Origin: Streptosporangium pseudovulgare
GTDB taxonomy: Bacteria > Actinomycetota > Actinomycetes > Streptosporangiales > Streptosporangiaceae
Length of the DNA: 64,000 bases
Reading direction: 5' to 3'
Assembly: GCF_014648055.1 (NCBI RefSeq)
Contig: NZ_BMQJ01000024.1
Coordinates: 1-64,000, forward strand
Below, piece after piece: positions 16,598-26,088 of the stretch. How positions within the stretch are numbered: position 1 is the first letter of the stretch; the number at the start of each line of letters is the position of its first letter. The notes beneath the pieces are model-generated. The model ran no database searches. It had not been told where the DNA came from and saw nothing but the letters and a program-made list of their open reading frames with translations. Both the position numbers and the translations under genes were made by a program.

Positions 16598-17761
16598 ATG
16601 AACATTGCATTCGTCTCCTTCGACACCGTGTCTCCCTCTCAGAGCCGGTCGGACATCGCCTCGCAGCGTGAGCACCTTCTGTCCGTCGCCCGTGAGCTCG
16701 GTCGTGACCACAAGGTCACCGTTTACTCCCGGAAGACCTCCGAGGACGACCGGGACCGCGTCCGCGTCTCCCCCGGCGTCACCGTGGAGAACCTCTCCGC
16801 CGGACCTGCCGGGGACCTCTCCGAAGACGCCCTGCTGCCCCACCTGTCCCGCCTCGGCGACCAGCTGATGCGCCGCTGGCACCAGGAGCGCCCGGACGTC
16901 GTCCACGCCCGTTCCTGGATCGGCGGGCTGGCCGCCATCGCCGGCGCGGACGGCCTCGACGTTCCGCTCGTGCAGAGCTTCGGCGCCTGCCGTACCCGTG
17001 ACCCCAAGAAGATCCGCGTGCAGCGCGCGATCGCCCGCCGGGCCGGCGCGGTGGTCGCCGGGTGCGGCGACGAGGAGTCCACGCTGATCCGGCTGGGCGT
17101 GCCGCGCAACGCGATCTCGGTGATCCCCTGCGGCGTCGACGTCGAGCGCTTCCGCCGTCAGGGCCCGGCCGCGGCCCGCGGCAACCGTCCGCGCCTGCTG
17201 CACGTCGGCTCGCTGGCCCCCGGCCAGGGCGTCCACACCGCGCTGCGCGCCCTGGAGGGCGTCCCGGACGCCGAGCTGCTCATCGCGGGCGGCCCCGCCG
17301 CCGCCGAGCTGGAGCACGACGCCGAGGCGCACCGGCTGACGCTGCTGGCCAAGGAGATGCGGCTGGAGGACCGCGTCACGCTCCTCGGGCACGTGCCGCA
17401 CACCACGGTGGCCAAGCTGATGCGCAGCGCCGACGTGGTGCTGTCGCTGCCGCGCGAGGCGGGCAGCGGCGCGGTGGCTCTGGAGTCCATGGCGTGCGGC
17501 GTGCCGGTGATCGCCTCCGCGGTGGGCGCCCACCTCGACTCCGTCGTCGACGGCGTGACCGGCCTGCTGGTGCCGGCCGACCGCCCGGCGCAGACCGCCC
17601 GGCTCACCCGTGAGCTGCTCGCCGACCCCACCCGCCGCACCGCGCTCGGCTTCGCCGGCGCCGACCGCGCCCGCTCGCGCTACTCGTGGGAGCGGATCGC
17701 CCAGGAGTTCGCCCAGGTGTACGAGGGCGTGCTCGCCACGCGGCACGCGATGGCCGCCTAG
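16598..17761 (+). CDS. Family 4 glycosyltransferase
   Basis: 387 aa, GT-B fold. The N-terminal Rossmann domain opens MNIAFVSFDTVSPSQ with a basic QREHLLSVARELG region. Linker and donor-domain marks are VIPCGVDVERFRR, PRLLHVGSLAPGQGVHTALR, RVTLLGHVPHTTVAKLMRSA, and the E-x7-E motif EAGSGAVALESMACGVPVIA. The last holds the GT4 catalytic and UDP/GDP-sugar-binding Glu pair. The ATG at 16598 follows AGAGGTG; an upstream in-frame start lies in leader sequence. The SigF-like promoter and the adjacent stress-signalling genes suggest a stress-induced glycan or glycolipid step; the acceptor is unknown. Confidence 0.85.
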   Translation: MNIAFVSFDTVSPSQSRSDIASQREHLLSVARELGRDHKVTVYSRKTSEDDRDRVRVSPGVTVENLSAGPAGDLSEDALLPHLSRLGDQLMRRWHQERPDVVHARSWIGGLAAIAGADGLDVPLVQSFGACRTRDPKKIRVQRAIARRAGAVVAGCGDEESTLIRLGVPRNAISVIPCGVDVERFRRQGPAAARGNRPRLLHVGSLAPGQGVHTALRALEGVPDAELLIAGGPAAAELEHDAEAHRLTLLAKEMRLEDRVTLLGHVPHTTVAKLMRSADVVLSLPREAGSGAVALESMACGVPVIASAVGAHLDSVVDGVTGLLVPADRPAQTARLTRELLADPTRRTALGFAGADRARSRYSWERIAQEFAQVYEGVLATRHAMAA

Positions 17762-17845
17762 TCCGCCGCCGACGTCGCCGGCGGACACCCGCCGAGTCCC
17801 CTTCGGGGACTCGAAAGCCAGGGCCCTTCGGGGCCCTGTTTTTTT
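17761..17845 (+). terminator. Three successive hairpins ending in T7
   Basis: Hairpin 1 has 8-bp arms (17761-17768 and 17779-17786). Hairpin 2 is GAGTCCCC-TTC-GGGGACTC (17794-17812). Hairpin 3 is CAGGGCCC-TTCG-GGGCCCTG (17819-17838), followed by TTTTTTT. The last is a strong intrinsic terminator. Confidence 0.88.
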
Positions 17846-17945
17846 GCCCCCGCCCGGTCGCCGGTCCGCTCCCGGCCCGCCCCGGCGGCCCGTACGGCAC
17901 TGCACCGACGGGATCAAAGCAGACGGGCTCCCGGCGGGGCGGGGC

Positions 17946-19079
17946 TCAGAGCAGGCGGGCCGCCTTGAGGGAGAGGTGGACCAGCAGCCGGTCCGCGCCG
18001 TCGTCGAGGTCGCGGCCGGTGATCCTCCCGGCCTTGGCCAGCCGGTAGTAGAGCGTCTGGCGGTGCACGCCGAGCGCCGCCGCGGTCTGCTGGACGTGTC
18101 CCGCCCGGTCGAGGTACTCCTCCACCGTCCTGGCCACCTCCGGGTCGCGGGCCAGCGCCGCGGTCTCCTCGGCCAGTTCCCGCAGGGCGTCCCGGGGCAG
18201 GCGGGCGAGCGTCCGGTAGACGCCGAGGTCGGGCCAGGACGCGACGGGCGCGAGGGCCGGCACCCGGTCGGCCACCTTCAGCGCGCTGACGGCCTCCCGC
18301 CAGCTCCGCCACGCCTGGGCGGGCTCGCCGCGGGCGCCGCCGACGCCGGCGGCCGTGCCGTACATGGCCTGGACCCGGCAGGCGGTCTCCCGGGCCTGGC
18401 CGGCCGGGGCGAGCAGCGCGACCAGGGACTCGCCCTCGCCGACCACGCCGGGATCGGCGAGCACGGCGCGCGGCAGGGCCCACAGCGCGGCCACCCGGTC
18501 CAGCGAGCCGCGGACGGCGATCGCCGCCACCGGGCCGGGCAGGTCGAGCCTGGACAGCGCCCAGGAGCGCTCCTCGGCGTCGGAGGAGAACAGCCCCCGC
18601 AGGTTCCCGCCGAGATCCTGGCGGCGGCGGGCCTCCTGGGCGAGCATCGCGGCGGCCCGGGCCACCAGCGGCGCCACCGACGCGAGCGCGTCGTCGCCGA
18701 GGGTGCCGTCGTCGAGCAGCCACAGGTACCCGTAGGTGACGTCGTTGTGGCGCAGCGGCACGCACACCCGGGCGAGCACGCCCAGCGCGGCGTCGGCGGG
18801 GATGCGGACCGGGCCGCGCGCCGCGGCGATGCCGTACCCCTCGAAGTAGGCCCGCACCTCGGGGGTCGCGCGGCGGCGCAGGATCGACTCCTGGCGCACC
18901 TCGTCGATGTCGCCGCTCTGCGCGCCGTAGGCGAGGAGCTGGAAGGAGCGGTCCTCCAGCGTGGCCGAAGCCCCCAGCCGGGCGGCGATCTCGTCGATGG
19001 TCTCCTGCAGCACCGTTCCATTGTCCGGCACTTTGGACAAATGTCGGAAAGCGCCGCCAGCTGATCGTTGCACATGCAC
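17946..19079 (-). CDS. PucR/CdaR-family transcriptional regulator of proline catabolism
   Basis: 377 aa. The N-terminal sensor half (LQETIDEIAARLGASATLED, with GAF-like LARVCVPLRHNDVTYGYLWL) is followed by a central CdaR-like region and the C-terminal PucR HTH (VEEYLDRAGHVQQTAAALGV, HRQTLYYRLAKAGRITG). The gene is divergent from proline dehydrogenase, and regulators of this type activate the pru/put genes in streptomycetes, so proline-responsive control is inferred from family and context. The start is GTG 19079 (AAAGG 5 bp upstream) or a GTG at 19031; the true N-terminus is uncertain. Confidence 0.85.
   Translation of the reverse strand: MHVQRSAGGAFRHLSKVPDNGTVLQETIDEIAARLGASATLEDRSFQLLAYGAQSGDIDEVRQESILRRRATPEVRAYFEGYGIAAARGPVRIPADAALGVLARVCVPLRHNDVTYGYLWLLDDGTLGDDALASVAPLVARAAAMLAQEARRRQDLGGNLRGLFSSDAEERSWALSRLDLPGPVAAIAVRGSLDRVAALWALPRAVLADPGVVGEGESLVALLAPAGQARETACRVQAMYGTAAGVGGARGEPAQAWRSWREAVSALKVADRVPALAPVASWPDLGVYRTLARLPRDALRELAEETAALARDPEVARTVEEYLDRAGHVQQTAAALGVHRQTLYYRLAKAGRITGRDLDDGADRLLVHLSLKAARLL
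19021..19040. promoter_or_regulatory. Inverted repeat TTGTCC-N8-GGACAA near the regulator start
   Basis: Perfect 6-bp arms (19021-19026, 19035-19040) about 80 bp upstream of proline dehydrogenase and inside or at the start of the regulator gene. The position fits an autoregulatory or activator site for the divergent pair. Confidence 0.45.
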
Positions 19080-19116
19080 ATGCGCCTTTGCTGACCTGCG
19101 GTTTTAGCATGGAAAC

Positions 19117-20042
19117 ATGCTCGGTTCCCTTCTTCTCGCCGGTTCGCGGATGCCGCTCGTGCGGCGCGCGGTCTCCGGCGTCCCCCTGACACGCAAGGTC
19201 GTCGACCGCTTCGTCGCGGGTGAGAGCACCCGCGAGGCGGTGGAGGCCGTCCACCGGCTGGCCGACGCCGGCCTGGCCGTCACCGTCGACCACCTCGGTG
19301 AGGAGACCCGGGACGCCGAGGCGGCCGCCAAGACGGCCGAGGCGTACGTCACGCTGCTCGGCGCGCTGCGCGAGCTGGAGCTCGGCGACCGCGCCGAGGT
19401 GTCGGTGAAGCTGTCGGCCGTCGGCCAGGCGCTCGGCGCGGACGGCGACAAGATCTCGCTGGACAACGCCCGTCGGATCGCCGAGGCCGCCCGTGCCGCC
19501 GGGGCGACCATGACCCTCGACATGGAGGACCACACCACGGTCGACTCCACGCTGGGGACCCTGCGCGCGCTGCGTGAGGACTTCCCCTCCACCGGCGTCG
19601 CCCTGCAGGCGTACCTGTTCCGCACCGAGGGCGACTGCCGCGACCTGTCGCACGCCGGCTCGCGGGTCCGCCTGGTCAAGGGGGCCTACGCCGAGCCCGC
19701 CTCCGTGGCCCACCAGGGCAAGGCCGACGTCGACCGGGCCTACGTCCGCTGCCTGCGCCTCCTGATGGGCGGCGAGGGCTACCCGATGGTGGCCACGCAC
19801 GACGACCGGCTGATCGCGATCACCGAGACCCTCGCCGACCGGTTCGAGCGTCCCCGGGGCGGCTACGAGTACCAGATGCTCTACGGCATCCGGACCGACA
19901 AGCAGCAGGCCCTGGCCGGGGCGGGTCACACCGTGCGCGTCTACATCCCCTACGGCGACGACTGGTACGGCTACTTCATGCGCCGGCTGGCCGAGCGCCC
20001 CGCCAACATCGCCTTCTTTCTCCGCGCCCTTGGAGGCAAGTG

Positions 20043-20043
<1 letters not shown>
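19117..20043 (+). CDS. Proline dehydrogenase
   Basis: 308 aa, monofunctional FAD-dependent TIM-barrel enzyme that oxidises L-proline to 1-pyrroline-5-carboxylate. Family marks: VSVKLSAVGQALG, TLDMEDHTTVDSTL, VALQAYLFRTEGDC, RVRLVKGAYAEPAS (Lys/Gly/Ala/Tyr near FAD), YEYQMLYGIRTDKQQALAG, VRVYIPYGDDWYGYFMRRLA, with the paired Arg that hold the proline carboxylate. The length matches the short actinobacterial form. Its stop overlaps the start of the next gene by one base (TGATG), so the two enzymes are translationally coupled. Confidence 0.95.
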
Positions 20044-21668
<1,625 letters not shown>

Positions 21669-21707
21669 CCTTCCACGGTCCGGCCGGTCCGGACACCCCT
21701 GGGAAGC

Positions 21708-21752
21708 GGTGACGCCCGGGTCTCAACGACGAGACCCGGGCGTCACCCTTTT
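21708..21752 (+). terminator. Terminator of the pru operon
   Basis: A 17-bp perfect stem (GGTGACGCCCGGGTCTC and its complement) with loop AACGAC, then CTTTT. It is wholly inside the repeated segment. Confidence 0.9.
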
Positions 21753-21876
21753 CCGCCGCGCCCGGACCTCGAGCCGGGTGGCGCCGAGGTCACCCCGGCG
21801 AGTGGGAGCCCACATCCGGGTCCGGCGATCGACCGGCGTACTTCGTATACGGCTGCCGACCCCGCAACCTCCTACT

Positions 21877-21894
21877 GTATAAATGGAGTTATAC
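21877..21894. promoter_or_regulatory. AT-rich inverted repeat GTATAA-N6-TTATAC
   Basis: Perfect 6-bp arms (21877-21882 and 21889-21894) about 45 bp upstream of the ATPase start, in the only AT-rich stretch here. It could be a promoter or operator. A related CGTATACGG occurs at 21844-21852. Confidence 0.45.
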
Positions 21895-21937
21895 GGTTTC
21901 CGTTGAAGTCGATATCCCTTCCCGAGGAGAGCTCTGG

Positions 21938-23455
21938 ATGGACAAGCCGGTGCGGCTCCTGGCGCGGGACCGCGAGTGGGCCCTGCTCTGCGACTTCCTC
22001 GCCGACCCGGCGCCCGCCATGCGCATCGCCGTCGTCTCGGGACGGCGCCGCCACGGCAAGTCCTTTCTTCTGCACGCCCTGGCGGAAGTCGCGGGCGGCC
22101 TTTACCTGACGGCGGTGCGCGAAGAGGGCCGTGGCCCCGCGTTGCGCCGGTTCTCCGACGAGATCGCCGCGTACGCGGGGCTCCAGGCCGGGAGCATCCG
22201 CTTCGACGACTGGTGGATGCTGCTGCGCAACGCCGTTCAGGTGGTCGCCGGCGGCCGACCTGCGGGACGCCCCCTACTGATCATCGATGAACTGCCCTAC
22301 CTGATGCAGCACTCACCCGAGGTGCCCGGCATCCTTCAAGCCCTGTACGACGAGACCCAGTTCGGCGATCACCCACCGGTCCGTCTCATCCTGTGCGGAT
22401 CGGCGATCAGCGTCATGCACGAACTGCTCTCCGGTACCAAGCCGCTCCGCGGCAGGGCGGTGATCGACCTGAGGCTTCAGGCGTTCGACCACCGCACTGC
22501 ACGAACGTATTGGGGAATCGAGTCCCCGGAGGTGGCGCTCCGGGTGCACGCCGTACTAGGCGGGGCTCCCGGTTACCTGCCGCTGGCCGGGCGTCCGGCT
22601 CCCCGCGGCGGGGCCGATTTCGACACGTGGGTGACACAGACGGTCCTCAACCCCGGCCGCGCGGTGTTCTCCAGGGCGGAGGCGGAGTATCTCCTGCGTG
22701 AGGACCCGCGCATCACCCAGCACATGCTCTACTACGACCTGCTCTCGGCGATCGCGCACGGGGCCGGGACACCGAGCAAGATCGGCGCCGCTCTCGGCAG
22801 GGAACGCGGCGCGGTCACCTATCCCCTGGATGTGCTGGAGTCGACGGGTTACGTGACGAGAGAGCAGGATCTGCTCAAGGCCCGCAGCCCGATCATCACC
22901 CTGGCCGATCCGGTGATCCGCTTCAACCAGCTCATCACCCTGCCCCAGGCGTCGGTCATCGACCAGGGCTTCGCCGCCGAGGCGTGGAAGGTCTCGGCCC
23001 CCACCTTCAATTCCAAGATCCTGGGGCCGCATTTCGAGGCGCTGGCTCGTGAATGGACGCGCCGCTACGCTCACGAGATCCTTCCGGACGGACTCCCCGG
23101 GGATGTGGGCACCTGTGAGTTCACCGACCAGGCCGCCCGCACGAAACACGAGATCGACGTGCTGGCGCTCGCCCTCGGACAGCTTCCGCGGCACCCGCGA
23201 GCCCGGATCGCCGTCATCGGTGAAGCGAAGGCGACACTGGACCGCCGCGGTGGCACCGATCTCGCCCGTCTGGAACATCTGCGCGCCGCGCTGTCCAGGC
23301 AGGGCCACGAGACGGATCGAGCGGTCCTCACCCTGTTCTCGATGAGTGGATTCCATCCGGATCTCGTCGCCACCGCGGCCCGGCGCTCGGACGTGCTCCT
23401 GGTCGACCTGGCCGCTCTTTACGGAGACGGCGCGCCGCTCGGTCTGGGGGCATGA
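21938..23455 (+). CDS. Archaeal-type AAA ATPase with C-terminal DUF234/PD-(D/E)XK-like domain
   Basis: 505 aa. Walker A VSGRRRHGKSFLL near residue 33, Walker B PLLIIDELPYLMQ near 110, and a sensor segment RLILCGSAISVMHELL identify the archaeal-ATPase (PF01637) type. A winged-helix region follows (GTPSKIGAALGRERGAVTYP, LDVLESTGYVTREQ). The C-terminal domain carries ARTKHEIDVLALA (about 400-412) and VIGEAKATLD (about 426), the D...ExK pattern of the restriction-endonuclease fold. The ribosome site GAGGAG lies 8 bp before the ATG. Such ATPases are widespread, laterally mobile and mostly uncharacterised; roles in DNA processing or defence are speculation. Confidence 0.85.
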   Translation: MDKPVRLLARDREWALLCDFLADPAPAMRIAVVSGRRRHGKSFLLHALAEVAGGLYLTAVREEGRGPALRRFSDEIAAYAGLQAGSIRFDDWWMLLRNAVQVVAGGRPAGRPLLIIDELPYLMQHSPEVPGILQALYDETQFGDHPPVRLILCGSAISVMHELLSGTKPLRGRAVIDLRLQAFDHRTARTYWGIESPEVALRVHAVLGGAPGYLPLAGRPAPRGGADFDTWVTQTVLNPGRAVFSRAEAEYLLREDPRITQHMLYYDLLSAIAHGAGTPSKIGAALGRERGAVTYPLDVLESTGYVTREQDLLKARSPIITLADPVIRFNQLITLPQASVIDQGFAAEAWKVSAPTFNSKILGPHFEALAREWTRRYAHEILPDGLPGDVGTCEFTDQAARTKHEIDVLALALGQLPRHPRARIAVIGEAKATLDRRGGTDLARLEHLRAALSRQGHETDRAVLTLFSMSGFHPDLVATAARRSDVLLVDLAALYGDGAPLGLGA

Positions 23456-23456
23456 G

Positions 23457-23646
23457 AAGGCCGGCTCGATCCACAACCCGATCCGCCGGGTGAACTCCCG
23501 CACGATCAAGGAGACGTTCGTCCCGCCGACCGACTACCGCTACCCGCACATGGGCCGACCTTCCACGGTCCGGCCGGTCCGGACACCCCTGGGAAGCGGT
23601 GACGCCCGGGTCTCAACGACGAGACCCGGGCGTCACCCTTTTCCGC
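23457..23646 (+). repeat. 190-bp direct repeat, distal copy (decayed pruA tail)
   Basis: 186 of 190 bases match 21567-21756 without gaps. The differences are T to C at four places; they change Tyr to His, Leu to Pro, Trp to Arg and the pruA stop TGA to CGA. It encodes only the last 33 residues of PruA in frame and has no start, so it is a non-functional tail. Confidence 0.97.
23598..23642 (+). terminator. Second copy of the pru terminator, after the ATPase gene
   Basis: The 17-bp stem, AACGAC loop and CTTTT are identical to 21708-21752. It would end the ATPase transcript and insulate the next operon. Confidence 0.88.
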
Positions 23647-23700
23647 GACGGCAACGGCGCCGGTGCCGTCGGCGCCGCGCGGCGGCACCGGACCTTGCCG

Positions 23701-23741
23701 CATTTCCATAGCCGGCTATAGCATAGCCGACTATGGAAATG
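23701..23741. promoter_or_regulatory. 41-bp near-perfect palindrome, MarR-type operator over the start codon
   Basis: Outer arms CATTTCCATAG and CTATGGAAATG are exact; the inner CGGCTA and TAGCCG also pair, leaving two mismatched pairs in 20. It covers the ATG at 23733. A TATAGC element (23717-23722) placed about 10 bp before that ATG would give a leaderless mRNA. The MarR gene two frames downstream is the likely binder. Confidence 0.7.
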
Positions 23742-23963
23742 ATCGACGTTCTGGCGATCTGTGGGAGCACCCGTGAGGGTTCGCTCAACCGATCGCTGCC
23801 GCGGACCGCGCTCCGGCTGGCCGAGGCCCCGCTGCGAGTGGAGGTGTGGGACGACCACGCCTCCGTTCCCCGCCTGGACGCCACCCGCGAGCGCCCCTTC
23901 CCGCCGGCCGTGGCCGCCCTGCGCGACCGGGTGGCGGCCTCCCGCCCGGCGGTGCCGGCGTGA
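23733..23963 (+). pseudogene. Truncated NADPH-dependent FMN reductase
   Basis: 76 codons. IDVLAICGSTREGSLNR is the FMN-phosphate loop of the flavodoxin-like reductases, followed by LRVEVWDDHASVPRLD and a helix PPAVAALRDRVAASRPA. Family members run to about 180 aa and should continue with the A-x-P-E-Y-N flavin loop, which is absent. The reading frame ends instead in a GTGA overlap with the MarR gene. The loss looks like a clean internal deletion that preserved coupling. It may be translated but cannot form the full flavin site. Confidence 0.7.
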
Positions 23964-24400
23964 CGGCCGGGCGGGAGGTCGCCTCCGCGAGCGGGCCGCT
24001 CGGTTACGCCCTGGCGCAGGTCACCCGGGCCCACCGGACCGAACTGCAGCACCGGATGGCCGAACTGGGCCTGCACCTGGGGCAGGAGCTGCTCATCGTG
24101 GACCTGCACCACAACCCCGGCACCACCCAGGCCGAACTCGTCCAGCGGATCGGCATGGAACAGCCCACCATCGCCAAGGCGGTCACCCGCATGGAACGGG
24201 CCGGGTTCGTCGAACGGGTCCCCGACCCCGGCGACCGCCGGGTGACCCGGATCCGGCTGACCGAACGCGGCGAGGCCGTGGTCGGCGCGATCGTGGACGC
24301 CTGGGAGCAGACCGACCGCAGGGCCGTGGCCGGGCTCTCCGGCGACGAGATCGCCCACCTCATCCGGCTGCTGAACTCCGTTCGCGACAACCTCACCTGA
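23960..24400 (+). CDS. MarR-family transcriptional regulator
   Basis: 146 aa, with the start GTG overlapping the preceding stop by 4 bases. Winged helix: GTTQAELVQRIGMEQPTIAK (recognition helix) and the wing VERVPDPGDRRVTRIRLTER. The dimerisation helices at both ends are present. It probably represses its own operon from the palindrome at 23701-23741. It is followed after 16 bp by an SDR gene. Confidence 0.9.
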   Translation: MTAGREVASASGPLGYALAQVTRAHRTELQHRMAELGLHLGQELLIVDLHHNPGTTQAELVQRIGMEQPTIAKAVTRMERAGFVERVPDPGDRRVTRIRLTERGEAVVGAIVDAWEQTDRRAVAGLSGDEIAHLIRLLNSVRDNLT

Positions 24401-24416
24401 ACCACGGGAGGACATC

Positions 24417-25181
24417 ATGCAACTCGGACTCGCCGGAAAAGTCGTCCTGGTGACCGGCGCCGGCACGACCATCGGCAGGGCCACCGCCCTCGCCTTCGCC
24501 GACGAGGGGGCACACGTCGCCGTCGGCTACCACACCAATCTGAAGGCCGCCGAGGAGACCGCCGCCGAGGCCGGGCGGCGCGGCGCCACGGCGATCACCT
24601 GGCGGCTCGACCTCGGTGACCCCGGCTCCCTGCACGCGGCGGTCGACCAGGTCCGCGACCGGCTCGGGCCGGTCAGCGTCCTGGTCAACAACGCCGTCCG
24701 CTGGCCGGACTGGCCCGAACCCGGCGAGCTGTTCGAGACCGCGCCCCCCGAGCGGTTCACCGCCTCGGTCACCGCCAACCTCGTCGGCCCGTACCTCCTC
24801 GCCCGCGCCGCCGTCGCCGACATGCGGGAACAGGGATGGGGCCGCGTCGTCCACGTCTCCACCGGCCTGGTCGAGGACGGCTTCCCCGGCAACGTCTCCT
24901 ACGTCGCCGCCAAGGCGGGCCTGCACGGCCTGAACCGGGTGATGTCCAGGGAACTGGCCGCCGCGGGCATCCTCACCAACATCGTCATGCCGGGCTTCAC
25001 CCCCGGTGACCGGCCCATGCCGCAGGAACTCCTCGACAAGGCCGCCGCCGCCGCGGCGACCGGGCGCGTCACCCACCCGGGGGACGTCGCCCGGATGATC
25101 GTCTTCCTGTGCTCGGCCGCCAACACCAACACCACCGGCGAGGCGATCAGGACCGACGGCCACTTCCTCTCCCCCGGCTGA
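24417..25181 (+). CDS. Short-chain dehydrogenase/reductase (FabG-like)
   Basis: 254 aa. The Rossmann loop VLVTGAGTTIGRATAL, the VNNA segment (VLVNNAVRW), the catalytic Ser (VVHVSTGLVED) and the Y-x-x-x-K (VSYVAAKAGLHG) are all in place, with the usual C-terminal closing strand GEAIRTDGHF. The cofactor loop after beta-2 (GYHTNLKAAEE) suggests NADP. The ATG follows GGGAGGACATC. It is the third gene of the MarR operon, so it is probably induced by the regulator's unknown ligand. Substrate unknown. Confidence 0.88.
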   Translation: MQLGLAGKVVLVTGAGTTIGRATALAFADEGAHVAVGYHTNLKAAEETAAEAGRRGATAITWRLDLGDPGSLHAAVDQVRDRLGPVSVLVNNAVRWPDWPEPGELFETAPPERFTASVTANLVGPYLLARAAVADMREQGWGRVVHVSTGLVEDGFPGNVSYVAAKAGLHGLNRVMSRELAAAGILTNIVMPGFTPGDRPMPQELLDKAAAAAATGRVTHPGDVARMIVFLCSAANTNTTGEAIRTDGHFLSPG

Positions 25182-25457
25182 TCCGCCGCCCCACAGGCGC
25201 TCGCCCCGCCCGCCCCGCGGGCCACCGCTGCCGGATCCGTTACCGACAGTTTGTGAACCGGCCCGGGTGACCCGCCATGCTCCCTGGTAGGTACACGGGC
25301 ATGGCCGACGATCACTCGGAAGCGCCCCCAGGCGCCTCCGAGGGTGCCGCCGGGGGCTTCTGCGGGCGGGGCGCTTCCCCAGCCGGGGCGCCTACTCCCA
25401 CGATTCAGAGACCCTCGGCGCCGTGGCGGTACGGCGCGGCTGGACCGGAAGCGGCGT
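25182..25457. other. 276-bp gap upstream of the HPP gene
   Basis: GC-rich with several short hairpins (for example around 25325-25395) but no clear promoter, RNA motif or gene. A 64-codon open frame at 25277 has no ribosome site or family resemblance. Confidence 0.5.
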
Positions 25458-26057
25458 ATGACCCGGCGTAGGGTCTGCGGGCTCGCCGTGTTCCGGCCGT
25501 TCCGGCCGTTCCGGCTGGAGCGGCTGGAGCGGCGCCGCCCGCGGCGGATCGTGCGCGCCGTGTACTGCGGGGTCAACAGCTTCGTCTCGCTGGTCATCCT
25601 CGCGGTCATCGCCGAGTACAGCCACGCCCCGTTCCTGTTCCCCTCGCTGGGGCCCACGGCGTTCCTGCTCTTCCACGCGCCCCTGGCGGCGTCGGCCTCA
25701 CCGCACAACACCCTGCTCGGTCACCTGATCGGCGTTCTCGCCGGCTGGTTCGCGCTGGCCGTCACGGGCCTGCTGGCCACCCGTCCCGACCTGGAGGACG
25801 TGGACGCCCGGCGCGCCCTGGCCTGCGGCCTGGCGCTCGGCCTGACCTGCGGGCTGATGCCGCTGCTCGACGCGGCGCACCCGCCGGCCGGCGCCACGAC
25901 CCTGATCGTCGCCCTCGGCCTGCTGCGCACGCCCGATCACCTGGTCGTCCTGATGGCCGCCGTGGTGCTCATCACGGCGCAGGGGTTCGTCATCAACCGG
26001 CTCGCCGGTCTGCCGTACCCCCTCTGGCGGCTCCCCTCGGCGGTCGCCGAGCCCTGA
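25458..26057 (+). CDS. HPP-family integral membrane protein
   Basis: 199 aa. A basic N-terminus (RPRRIVRAVYCGVNS) is followed by four or five membrane helices. The signature HPP appears as LLDAAHPPAGATTLIVALG, and the first half has the matching FLFPSLGPTAFLLFHAP. HPP proteins are membrane proteins of poorly known function; some cyanobacterial and plant members are nitrite carriers. The ATG at 25458 is selected because conserved sequence starts shortly after it. Monocistronic. Confidence 0.78.
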   Translation: MTRRRVCGLAVFRPFRPFRLERLERRRPRRIVRAVYCGVNSFVSLVILAVIAEYSHAPFLFPSLGPTAFLLFHAPLAASASPHNTLLGHLIGVLAGWFALAVTGLLATRPDLEDVDARRALACGLALGLTCGLMPLLDAAHPPAGATTLIVALGLLRTPDHLVVLMAAVVLITAQGFVINRLAGLPYPLWRLPSAVAEP

Positions 26058-26088
26058 CCGGCGCGGCGGCGCCGGTGTGACCGCAGGG

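Larger units (their letters stand above)
21757..23456 (+). mobile_element. 1.7-kb inserted segment bounded by 190-bp direct repeats
   Basis: The segment between the two pruA-tail copies holds one promoter region and one gene. Its leader (21840-21937) is visibly richer in A/T than the surroundings. There is no transposase, integrase or terminal inverted repeat. The gene's stop codon ends one base before the distal repeat begins, so the segment is trimmed tightly. Classification as mobile rests on the repeat structure and is inference. Confidence 0.5.

Noticed and set aside
25277..25471. 64-codon frame upstream of the HPP gene
   Set aside because: No ribosome site, no resemblance, and composition like the surrounding non-coding DNA.
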